A stretch of 64,000 nt of DNA from a virus, in IMG/VR virus record IMGVR_UViG_3300023119_001136, positions 1 through 64,000 of that record; one strand, written 5' to 3'. The notes below the pieces were generated by a model. It saw only the letters and a program-made list of their open reading frames with translations. It was not told the origin of the DNA and ran no database searches. The translations under genes and the position numbers were made by a program. Position 1 is the first letter of the stretch; every line of letters starts with the position of its first letter. Shown here one piece after another: positions 15,680 to 23,310 of this stretch.

Positions 15680-15707
15680 AATATAACATCTATAGTTTGT
15701 TTGTCAA
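15680..15707 (-). promoter_or_regulatory. sigma70-type promoter, no leader
   Basis: Minus strand: TTGACA (15702-15707), 16-nt spacer, TATATT (15680-15685), then 6 nt to the ATG at 15673. It lies inside the 3' end of the upstream glycosyltransferase-like gene. Confidence 0.75.
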
Positions 15708-16541
15708 GTTTTTAAAAGGTAATCCGTTTGCAATTTCAGTAATTGTGTATTCTGTCCAAGCATAATCGTTACGCCATTGTATTCTATCAGGCATTAAAGG
15801 ATTTTCTATATCATGTAAAAAGTCTATATCATTGGCTACAGGATAAGCAAGACTAGAAGGACTAACAAAAGCAGGAACACCTTGAAGTATAGAATGACAG
15901 CCAGGATTACTACTATGGCTAATAGTAGCCCATATGTTATCAAAGCCCATATCAAAATCATCATAAGTCCCGGCAATGTGTCTTGGCTCCTGTCTTACTA
16001 CATATCGCAAACCACGTTCTATATGTTCAAGTCTACATCTTGGATGAGGACGGAATATAATAGGACGATTGGTATGTTTGCGTACTTCGTCATATGTATT
16101 TAAGAACCAATTGCTCATACGTGGCATGTCTTGCCATTGTAGACTTTTATCATGCTGTCCGCATATCAATATGTATTCGCCGTCTTTGCGCCAAGGCTTT
16201 AACGCCATTCCAAATGCACTAGCACGATGATTAGAGTTATCTGGTTCACCAAAATAAGCGTCTCTGTTTATACCGTCTAATCCTACTTTCCAAGTTGTGC
16301 CTCTTTGTATACCACCAACTTCTAAAACAACAACGGGTCTATTTTTTCTTTTTGCTGCTTCCCAGATTTTTTGGTTAGGAGCCATCCTGCCATTGAATAA
16401 GACACTCCATATGACATCGATACCATCAGTGCTATTATCAACACACTTATGACCATTAGCAATAGCGCCAACACGAAAGGCATCAAAAATAGGCTTAGAA
16501 TTAAGTGCGCCATAATTTGTCCATAAATTAAATAGGGCCAT
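15690..16541 (-). CDS. capsule-type glycosyltransferase-like protein (paralog 1)
   Basis: This 283-aa protein shares an architecture with 18275-19189 and 19176-19946. A central YILICGQHDKSLQW strand is followed by RPIIFRPHPRC, then SHSSNPGCHSILQGVPAFV and a C-terminal PLMPDRIQW block. The RPHP and SNP...GVP signatures resemble the nucleotide-sugar half of GT-B enzymes that build capsule or teichoic polymers. No signal peptide is seen. It is the last gene of the glycan island. The acceptor is unknown. Confidence 0.6.
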   Translation of the reverse strand: MALFNLWTNYGALNSKPIFDAFRVGAIANGHKCVDNSTDGIDVIWSVLFNGRMAPNQKIWEAAKRKNRPVVVLEVGGIQRGTTWKVGLDGINRDAYFGEPDNSNHRASAFGMALKPWRKDGEYILICGQHDKSLQWQDMPRMSNWFLNTYDEVRKHTNRPIIFRPHPRCRLEHIERGLRYVVRQEPRHIAGTYDDFDMGFDNIWATISHSSNPGCHSILQGVPAFVSPSSLAYPVANDIDFLHDIENPLMPDRIQWRNDYAWTEYTITEIANGLPFKNLTNKL

Positions 16542-17439
16542 CCGGTCCTAGTTTCCTTGCTATTGTGCCGTAATCTATTTCGTCTTTTAATCCTGCCTTG
16601 TAATGTTTCATATAAGGGTCTAGAACGCTTCTAGGCATACATGTTTTGTGTACATGTTCAGGATTTAAATCTAGCATTTGTGCTCCTGCGGCTTGCATTA
16701 CCTCTACAGTTTTACCATAAACTTCTCCGTCATAAAATCTACGGATATCTTTATGATCGTCATTGTAGTAGATGTTTTTATATGTTTCCTTAAAATCGTT
16801 AAATTGTTTATGATTTTTATTTAGAATAAAAAATCCTGTTTCACAACTAAACCATCTTTTGCCTTCTACATTATGCACTACGCCTAAGTGAGTGCTTAGA
16901 TATCTGTCGTCTGAAAGTAAATCTAACAATTGAGGGTGTATAGGTGCATTGATAATTAAGTCTGCATCTAACCAAATTAGTCTATCACAATCAATGTTTT
17001 CCATTGCATCAATAATAGTAAAACCTTTTTTTGCAAATGTTGCAACTTTTTTATTTACAGGCCACCAGCGTTCTTGAAACTTATTATATTCTTCTCCTAA
17101 GTCAAAGCCTCTTAATCTAATTCTAGATTTAACTTTAGGACGAAAAGCTTCATTATACAATTCAAAACGTATTCCTTTATTAAGATTATGGATTACACTT
17201 TTTAAAAAGTATCTTCCGTATTTGTTGAAATACTTATGATCCATACTACTGATTGCAGTAAAACGTTTAGCACCTCCACGTTTATTTTGTACAACTTCAT
17301 TTACAATATGTTTAATCCATCTTTTCTTTTCAAATGTATTAATAGATACATGTCCTTCTCTACATACATAAACTATTTCTTCATATTTTACAACCACACC
17401 TTTATCGTAAGTTGTATTTGGTTGCCAAATGTGTGCCAT
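16528..17439 (-). CDS. carbohydrate-binding module fused to a glycosyltransferase
   Basis: The start is ATG 17439 (TAATG overlap with the previous stop), giving 303 aa. Residues 3-32 (IWQPNTTYDKGVVVKYEE onwards) match the short CBM5/12 pattern of chitin-binding modules. After a linker comes a GT-A-like domain with LIWLDADLIINAPI near 160-173 (DxD metal site) and GFFILNKNH near 205. The fusion suggests an enzyme tethered to its sugar acceptor. Chain order and DxD are seen; the specificity is unknown. Confidence 0.65.
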   Translation of the reverse strand: MAHIWQPNTTYDKGVVVKYEEIVYVCREGHVSINTFEKKRWIKHIVNEVVQNKRGGAKRFTAISSMDHKYFNKYGRYFLKSVIHNLNKGIRFELYNEAFRPKVKSRIRLRGFDLGEEYNKFQERWWPVNKKVATFAKKGFTIIDAMENIDCDRLIWLDADLIINAPIHPQLLDLLSDDRYLSTHLGVVHNVEGKRWFSCETGFFILNKNHKQFNDFKETYKNIYYNDDHKDIRRFYDGEVYGKTVEVMQAAGAQMLDLNPEHVHKTCMPRSVLDPYMKHYKAGLKDEIDYGTIARKLGPDGPI

Positions 17440-18278
17440 TATATTGCTCCCCAATATGCTTCTTGTCGTTTTTCTATCAAGTCTTTAGATAAACTTTTTC
17501 CAGTATTCTTTCTTGCGCCTTTCATATGGTCTATCCAGCGTCCTAATTCTGTATTAATTAAAGGATGGCCGCCGCCACCTGTGTGTGCAGTTTTCATCAT
17601 AAATCCTTCGGTATAATCATAAACATTAGGATGATCTATTTTGATTCTGTTTAGTATTATTCCAAACACATAACTGTCATGCCATTCTTCCATTTGAAAT
17701 ATACCTGTTTCTGCATTTTCGTAAACATGCTCAAATTGACGTAAAAATTCTGTACAAACTTGGTTGTTTAGATTCATACCATAAAACCCACACTCTGGCC
17801 ATGTTGCTGCTTTTTTACCTCTGCCTACATATGTCATCCATTTATCATCTGGCAACAGTTCTTTAAATTGTTCGTATGACCACGGACTATGCACGTATGT
17901 ATCTGCATCCATCCATACACACCAGTCATCACAACGTTCGGCTGCGTCAAATACTGCATATACTTTGTTAGCAAATCTAACTGCGTCCCATTTAAATTCT
18001 TTATGATGGTCTCTTGGACGCTTTTGAGGCCATGGACATTTGCCATTTGCCTTGGGAACATTCTTCCAAGTTTCTTTAAACTTGTTTAGTTTTGGTAACA
18101 CTTGTTTTGCATCTAAAACTATAATTTGATCAGTATCTTTGACAATAGGATTACAGTCTTCTGCATATACATACATTTTAATTTTTTTGTCTACATTATC
18201 TTCAAAAGAAGTTATAAAGCGTTGACCATATTTTTCTAAACCTTCTTTATGAAATGTTGTTAGCACATTTATATTCAT
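17439..18278 (-). CDS. GT-A-type glycosyltransferase
   Basis: I used ATG 18278, an ATGA overlap with the previous gene, which gives 279 aa. The catalytic core includes CVWMDADTYVHSP near residue 126-138 (DxD) and CGFYGMNLNN near 160-170, the same layout as the GT half of 16528-17439 and of 24595-25359, so these three are related. No membrane segment is present. Donor and acceptor sugars cannot be deduced. Confidence 0.7.
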   Translation of the reverse strand: MNINVLTTFHKEGLEKYGQRFITSFEDNVDKKIKMYVYAEDCNPIVKDTDQIIVLDAKQVLPKLNKFKETWKNVPKANGKCPWPQKRPRDHHKEFKWDAVRFANKVYAVFDAAERCDDWCVWMDADTYVHSPWSYEQFKELLPDDKWMTYVGRGKKAATWPECGFYGMNLNNQVCTEFLRQFEHVYENAETGIFQMEEWHDSYVFGIILNRIKIDHPNVYDYTEGFMMKTAHTGGGGHPLINTELGRWIDHMKGARKNTGKSLSKDLIEKRQEAYWGAI

Positions 18279-19189
18279 TTTAAATAATCCTTCATTACTG
18301 ACCACGCTTTACCCGATTGTAAATCATCAAAGTTATAATGACTCATTGCAATCTTTTCAATCCATTGTTCTCTCACAGGCATCAAAGGATATTCTATTTT
18401 ACTAAGATCAAAATTTGCAACTTTATATGCTTGACTTTTGTTAGGTGACGGGTCTGTTACAAACACAGGAATTCCATCAATTGCTGCTGCTACACCAGGA
18501 GAACTATTATATGTTACCACTGCCCAACATTTATGAAAGTCTGCAAGTATACTTGCTTGTTTACTTATTTTTACACCAGGTATGTTTATTTTTTGCCATC
18601 TAGTGTTTTTCTTATCTCCAGGATGTCCTCGTACAATAATTTGTCTATCAGTATGTTGTCTTAATTGATGTATAGTTGCCATTAGCCATTTATTAGCATC
18701 TTGTCCGCCCATACTCCAACCGCCGTTACGTTGCATACAAATAAGAATATGTTTACCAGTTTTACGCCAAGGTTTCAACCCAATATTTAGATCTCTTTGT
18801 ATTTGCTGCCATCTTTCAGGATCTGGATTATCAGTAAAATATTGTCCTGTGTTAGGAAATACATCATTTAAACTAAATCTCAAATACGATTTAGTATTGC
18901 CGGGATCTCTATAAAGAAACAAATTACTATCAATTGCTAGTGTGTGTTTGCCTATTGCTTTTTGGTTATCTATTATAAGCCGTCTAAATTGTAGATGTGG
19001 TGAACGCTGGCTTCCAGGATGCACCCAGCCTTGTATGACAGCAAGATCGGAAGGCTGCCAGTGTTTAGTGTGAATTTGTTCGCTCCAAGGCTTAGGCACA
19101 CCTTCGTGGAAATTATCAAGAACTTTAACCTTTTCTTGGTTTTTATTTCTTGGCGGTATGCCTGCATAATAAACTCTAACTTTTTTCAT
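18275..19189 (-). CDS. capsule-type glycosyltransferase-like protein (paralog 2)
   Basis: This 304-aa protein belongs to the family of 15690-16541. Shared blocks are KHILICMQRNGGWSMGG, RQIIVRGHPGDKKN, VVTYNSSPGVAAAIDGIPVF and IEYPLMPVREQW, followed by a short LQSGKAW tail. These form the second Rossmann-like half of a GT-B fold. The N-terminal half (YYAGIPPRNKNQEKV) is unrelated to the other paralogs, which suggests different acceptors. It overlaps the next gene by 4 nt and the previous one by 14 nt. Confidence 0.6.
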   Translation of the reverse strand: MKKVRVYYAGIPPRNKNQEKVKVLDNFHEGVPKPWSEQIHTKHWQPSDLAVIQGWVHPGSQRSPHLQFRRLIIDNQKAIGKHTLAIDSNLFLYRDPGNTKSYLRFSLNDVFPNTGQYFTDNPDPERWQQIQRDLNIGLKPWRKTGKHILICMQRNGGWSMGGQDANKWLMATIHQLRQHTDRQIIVRGHPGDKKNTRWQKINIPGVKISKQASILADFHKCWAVVTYNSSPGVAAAIDGIPVFVTDPSPNKSQAYKVANFDLSKIEYPLMPVREQWIEKIAMSHYNFDDLQSGKAWSVMKDYLK

Positions 19190-19946
19190 CTACCAACATC
19201 CTGTATGCTTTGCCACTCTTAAGTTCATCTGTATGGAATTGTCCGTAAGCTAAGTGACATGCCCATTTATATATCTTTTCTTCCTCTTGTATTGTAGGGT
19301 TTTCTAATAAACTTATATCTTGATCACATACAACGTCTGCTGCTGTTGGTGCTAGTGTAAAGGCAGGTACCCCATATAACACACTTTCTACTGCTGCTAT
19401 ACTTTGATATGTAACTAATGCATGGCAATTGTTTAAATCATCATATATTGTTTTTATGATGCGTTCCGGTCTAGATGCTTTGTCTCTAATTACTATAGGT
19501 CGATCTGTGTATTGTTTGATTTTTTCTACTGTTTCTCTAACCCAGTTGTCTCTATCTATGCCGTAAAACTTACAAGGTTTTTCACTTGGTGTTACTAACA
19601 ATATATGTTTGCCTTTTTTAGGTTTATGTATTTCTTGCCCTAGTCTTCGCCATCTATCATCAGGTCTATCTATAATATGCTTGTGCTGTAAGTCGTTTTT
19701 TACAATTCTATGCCAAACTTTCCAACCTAATGGATTGCCTGGAGATTTATAATTTCCTATATACCCACTATCCATGTAATAAAACTGTCTACCTGTTTCC
19801 CAACATTCTTTTATTAATTTTCTTTTTGCCATAGATCTAAATATAATATCTCCCTTTGTTCCGGGTGATGTAACAATATCTAATCCAGATCCCTTTGCAA
19901 ATAAATTAATAAATTGATCAGTTTTATTTTTAGAGAGACATATCAT
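19176..19946 (-). CDS. capsule-type glycosyltransferase-like protein (paralog 3)
   Basis: This 256-aa member of the same trio has GKHILLVTPSEKPCKFYG near residue 113, RPIVIRDKAS, ALVTYQSIAAVESVLYGVPAF near 178-198 and the C-terminal LKSGKAYRML block. The RxHP motif of the other two is changed to RDKAS here, so a residue that contacts phosphate in many GT-B enzymes is missing. Its activity may differ. It is embedded in a gene string with 14-17 nt overlaps. Confidence 0.55.
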   Translation of the reverse strand: MICLSKNKTDQFINLFAKGSGLDIVTSPGTKGDIIFRSMAKRKLIKECWETGRQFYYMDSGYIGNYKSPGNPLGWKVWHRIVKNDLQHKHIIDRPDDRWRRLGQEIHKPKKGKHILLVTPSEKPCKFYGIDRDNWVRETVEKIKQYTDRPIVIRDKASRPERIIKTIYDDLNNCHALVTYQSIAAVESVLYGVPAFTLAPTAADVVCDQDISLLENPTIQEEEKIYKWACHLAYGQFHTDELKSGKAYRMLVDEKS

Positions 19947-20613
19947 CCATCATCTCGTATAATTCGTTTTTCCATAGATCGGCAAATTCACAATTACGAT
20001 AATTTTCAAACCATGGACCGCCTTCGGTATAATGAATTAATTTTGGAACATCAATGTCATCGTAAACACCAACAAGATAATTCCAAGTATGATCTAATTC
20101 TCCAATTTCTTCATCATTTAACCAACTAAATCTGTGTAAGTATGCTCCGTTAATTTCTGGATCATTTACTAAGTCTTGTGTAAGTGTAGCATTACTAGGA
20201 TGTGAACAGTTGAACAACATAACACTTGACCAATTTTTACGTGGATAGATAGTTTGTTTTTGCCCGTCCATCTTTGTACCTTCTTTAGGTGTGTAATCAT
20301 GCTTTACACACATTACAGCATATTTGTCATCTGCTTGATCGAATAGTTCTTTAATGTCTGTTGTAAGGATCATGTCGCAATCCATAAACAGTGCCCAGCC
20401 TTTAAAATCTGTAAGTTCAGGGATTAGAAATCTTGTAAATGTAAATTCTGTACTAGCAAGTTTATCTGCCTTTCTTTTATACCAGCCCGAATCTCTTAAT
20501 TCTTGCTGTTTTAGCGGGCGTACATCCGCTCCTGGCTGTTTGCTTAGTATACTATGCTTGCAAACTTGATATGCAATATCTTCTCTAGTATCATAACCTA
20601 CAAATATCTTCAT
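19930..20613 (-). CDS. glycosyltransferase, GT8-like
   Basis: This 227-aa protein begins IFVGYDTREDIAYQVCKHSI, typical of short GT-A enzymes of the GT8 type. It has WALFMDCDMILTTDI near residue 73-87 (DxD) and SSVMLFNCSHP near 129-139. LHRFSWLNDEEIGELDHTWN near 158-177 completes the donor site. The start overlaps the previous stop by one base (TAATG). It is likely cytoplasmic. The transferred sugar is unknown. Confidence 0.75.
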   Translation of the reverse strand: MKIFVGYDTREDIAYQVCKHSILSKQPGADVRPLKQQELRDSGWYKRKADKLASTEFTFTRFLIPELTDFKGWALFMDCDMILTTDIKELFDQADDKYAVMCVKHDYTPKEGTKMDGQKQTIYPRKNWSSVMLFNCSHPSNATLTQDLVNDPEINGAYLHRFSWLNDEEIGELDHTWNYLVGVYDDIDVPKLIHYTEGGPWFENYRNCEFADLWKNELYEMMDDMSL

Positions 20614-21383
20614 TAATCTCTTCTTTCAATATCATCTTCAGTTAGTTCGTCTCCCATCCATACTTCGATAACTTTTGCAGTAATATCGCCTACATTTGTG
20701 GCTTTGTGCCAAGTGTTTACAGGGATATCAATACTGTCTCCTGAGTAGTATGTTTTGTTTTCTCTATCCCCATTTGGATATTCTAAACTCATCATTATTG
20801 TACCTTGTACAATATGCCAATGCTCTGAGCGTACTAAGTGTCTTTGATCGCTAAGGCTTTTACCAACGTCAAACGCAAGTTCTTTTACTTGCCAGCCGCC
20901 GTTTTTATCTAAAATCTTATAAGTGCCCCATGCACGTTGAGTGATTGGTTTATCCCAATTACTAAGAATCCAACTACTTGAATTTTTCTTATTTGTGCCT
21001 CCTACGCCCCAAACAAATTCTACATCTTTTCGATCGCCATATGTTTTCCATTCTGGAGTATTTGTAGCACTGTCTCTATCGCCGCCGTTTGCAAATATAA
21101 TTTTAGAATTTTCAGTTGTTGCCATAGTTTTAAAAATTGCACCACATGCACTGTTATCGCTGTCATCAAATGCAACAATTCTATCAACAAAAGAAAGTTC
21201 GTCTATAATTGCTGCACGTTCTTCAAACGGCATAAAAGGTCTTCCTTTTTTACGTGTTAACCATTCGTCACTATTAATTCCAACAAATAACTTATCACCT
21301 AGTTCTTTTGCTGCTTTCATATAATCAATATGACCTGAATGTAGTGGATCAAAACCACCTGTTACTAATACAATTTTTTCCAT
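20613..21383 (-). CDS. HXGH nucleotidyltransferase fused to MPI-type cupin
   Basis: This 256-aa fusion protein has a first half like HldE-C/TagD sugar-phosphate nucleotidyltransferases: VTGGFDPLHSGHIDYM at residues 7-22 (HxGH), INSDEWLTRKKGRPFMPFEER near 37-58. The second half (about 155-256) matches the cupin of bifunctional mannose-6-phosphate isomerase (ManC/AlgA type): RAWGTYKILDKNGGWQVKEL, KSLSDQRHLVRSEHWHIVQG and IDIPVNTWHKATN. One chain may isomerise a sugar phosphate and activate it. A TATAAATA box ends 4 nt before the ATG and no Shine-Dalgarno is present. Confidence 0.8.
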   Translation of the reverse strand: MEKIVLVTGGFDPLHSGHIDYMKAAKELGDKLFVGINSDEWLTRKKGRPFMPFEERAAIIDELSFVDRIVAFDDSDNSACGAIFKTMATTENSKIIFANGGDRDSATNTPEWKTYGDRKDVEFVWGVGGTNKKNSSSWILSNWDKPITQRAWGTYKILDKNGGWQVKELAFDVGKSLSDQRHLVRSEHWHIVQGTIMMSLEYPNGDRENKTYYSGDSIDIPVNTWHKATNVGDITAKVIEVWMGDELTEDDIERRD

Positions 21384-21387
21384 ACTG

Positions 21388-21395
21388 TATTTATA
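21388..21395 (-). promoter_or_regulatory. late promoter box abutting the fusion gene
   Basis: A full TATAAATA on the minus strand, then CAGT and ATG. It would start transcription at or inside the start codon and lies inside the glycan island, so part of the island is under late control. Confidence 0.75.
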
Positions 21396-21418
21396 TACGT
21401 ATATAACTTAAAAAAAGT

Positions 21419-21988
21419 TTATTGGTTGTATCCTAGTATATCAAAGTCTTTGTAAAAATATTCTTTGACGATTTCTTTACTAGATTTATCATAATCATTT
21501 TGCCATATACTTTTTTTATTACTTTTATTACTTAAAGGCAAATCTGCTTCTATATTCAAGTATCTTTTTACTGGAATTATATCTTCGTGAATGTTTTCTA
21601 AATAACATAAGAATTTTACTTTATGATTAAAAAATTCTGTTTGGGTTTTTCCCATATCACCTTGCATCCAATTAGTATTTTGGATAAACCAATTGAATCC
21701 TTTTCTTTCATAATCTAGCCAGTACGACCATCTATTAGGTTTATGGCTCCATTTTTTTGCTATACCTACATGATAATAAAACCAACTATGAATTCTTGCA
21801 TATGGATTCCTTACAACAACAAAATGATCTTTTACAGTATATTTTTTTTCTATATCTAAAAGAGTATCATGCTTATCTCCTACATCATCGAAGGAAATAT
21901 TATTTTGAATCCATCCTCTTACACTGGTGCCTCCTGCTTTAGGTATGTGTAAAAAATAAATATCTTTTTTCGGTATATATAATGCCAT
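21419..21988 (-). CDS. sulfotransferase (PAPS-dependent)
   Basis: This 189-aa protein carries the two PAPS-binding signatures of sulfotransferases: IYFLHIPKAGGTSVRGWI near residues 10-27 (5'-phosphosulfate loop) and FVVVRNPYARIHSWFY near 56-71 (3'-phosphate site). The remainder is shorter than animal enzymes but close to bacterial Sulfotransfer_2 proteins. It should move sulfate from PAPS to a sugar hydroxyl. No clear Shine-Dalgarno is present; AAATATAGTATG resembles a weak late box. The acceptor is probably the glycan built by the neighbours. Confidence 0.85.
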   Translation of the reverse strand: MALYIPKKDIYFLHIPKAGGTSVRGWIQNNISFDDVGDKHDTLLDIEKKYTVKDHFVVVRNPYARIHSWFYYHVGIAKKWSHKPNRWSYWLDYERKGFNWFIQNTNWMQGDMGKTQTEFFNHKVKFLCYLENIHEDIIPVKRYLNIEADLPLSNKSNKKSIWQNDYDKSSKEIVKEYFYKDFDILGYNQ

Positions 21989-21999
21989 ACTATATTTCT

Positions 22000-22548
22000 T
22001 TAAACAAAACGTATTCGATATTTTCTACTTTTTTGTTGTGCAACAATTTCGTCTAAAATCTGTATGTTCTCTTGAGATTCTATATTACGTATGTCCATAA
22101 TAATAAAACTGTTTTCATTTGTATGTTTGTTAACAATTTCCATGTATGTATTTGCAGGATAATGAAATCCACAACTTAAAAAACTATAAACAAGATCAAA
22201 TGTTACATTTTCATCTATTTGAATATTGTTTGCATCTACAAAATTATATTGCATATTTTGACTATCGTAATAACGTTTTAAGTCTGTAATTTTATTATAA
22301 AAAGACATGTTTTCAACAGACCCGTATCTAACTTGTCTAGTGCCATTGCTTTCAGAAAATTCACCATCTAGTAAATATAATTCACTTCCGTATTTTTCTT
22401 GAAATAATTTTGATTCAGTAGCAAAGCCACATCCTATATCAAGGATACATTTAGGTTTAAATTTAATATAGGAATCAACTATATTAAAATTTACAGTCTT
22501 TCCGTGAATGTAATCATCACGTGTCCAAAATTCTTGCCAAGTAATCAT
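22000..22548 (-). CDS. class I SAM-dependent methyltransferase
   Basis: This 182-aa protein has the SAM motif CILDIGCGFATESKLF near residues 35-50, an acidic strand end LYLLDGEF near 57-64 for the ribose, and FDLVYSFLSCGFHYP near 118-132. These fit a Rossmann-fold methyltransferase. A CGTAAATA box ends 4 nt before the ATG, partly within the stop of the upstream gene. The target is most likely a sugar, judging by the neighbouring transferases, but small molecules or proteins are possible. Confidence 0.75.
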   Translation of the reverse strand: MITWQEFWTRDDYIHGKTVNFNIVDSYIKFKPKCILDIGCGFATESKLFQEKYGSELYLLDGEFSESNGTRQVRYGSVENMSFYNKITDLKRYYDSQNMQYNFVDANNIQIDENVTFDLVYSFLSCGFHYPANTYMEIVNKHTNENSFIIMDIRNIESQENIQILDEIVAQQKSRKYRIRFV

Positions 22549-22551
22549 ATT

Positions 22552-23310
22552 CTATTTACGCCTATTTTTACGTAAAAAATCATTTATTTGCTGATGTGTC
22601 ATGTCAAATTTTTCTTTAAATCTTTGAAAATATTCTTTTTTATTTGCTTTGAAATATTCTTTTTGTGTATGCTCGCCTCTACCTTCTCTAAATGTGCTAT
22701 TTCTATACCAATCTATACTTAATAATGGCGTAGTAAATTCATCCCAACCTGCATTTAAATTATACATACGCATATCTTCAGTTGCACCTTGACCGTGATG
22801 ATATGTAACATCATACCAGCCGTGTTTTTTTCTTTTTAATTCACTAATATATTTTGTATTCCATATAGTAAATATAGGCTGTGCAAACATAGGATTTTTA
22901 ATAAAATTATCAACGCCTATTTGTTCAGGTATAGCAACATCTATCCAACCATCAACATTTTCTATTTTAGAATATATTGCACTCCATTTTTCTTTCTTTA
23001 GAGATTTTGTAGTCTTTACAATAGTTTTTTTATAGTTTTGTTTTAATAATGTTGCACTAGTGGTAATAGTAACAAAGAAAGATTTTCTTTGATTTATTTC
23101 CCTATCAAAAATTACTCTATAAGCGCCGCTTACTTTCCTATTTGTTGGTAATGGAATTCTAGTTTTAGGATGCATGGGTTCTTTGTCAGAACCGTTATCT
23201 AGTATATAGATATCTTCTTCTAACATTGATCTACAAAGCATACGATATATTTTATCTGTATGCTCTGGCATATTATAGTTTATGATATAGGTATTAAAAG
23301 AGTCCGACAT
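22552..23310 (-). CDS. glycosyltransferase-like protein (252 aa)
   Basis: This 252-aa protein begins FNTYIINYNMPEHTDKIYRML with YILDNGSDKEP near residue 34-44, a GT2-like opening (strand, then D-x-GS). YRVIFDREINQRK and HGWYDVTYHHGQGATEDMRM later fit donor-binding and acceptor loops. The C-terminal 50 residues are highly basic (Lys/Arg/Phe). No DxD triad is clear. It overlaps the next gene by 17 nt. A glycosyltransferase role is likely, though weaker than for its neighbours. Confidence 0.55.
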   Translation of the reverse strand: MSDSFNTYIINYNMPEHTDKIYRMLCRSMLEEDIYILDNGSDKEPMHPKTRIPLPTNRKVSGAYRVIFDREINQRKSFFVTITTSATLLKQNYKKTIVKTTKSLKKEKWSAIYSKIENVDGWIDVAIPEQIGVDNFIKNPMFAQPIFTIWNTKYISELKRKKHGWYDVTYHHGQGATEDMRMYNLNAGWDEFTTPLLSIDWYRNSTFREGRGEHTQKEYFKANKKEYFQRFKEKFDMTHQQINDFLRKNRRK

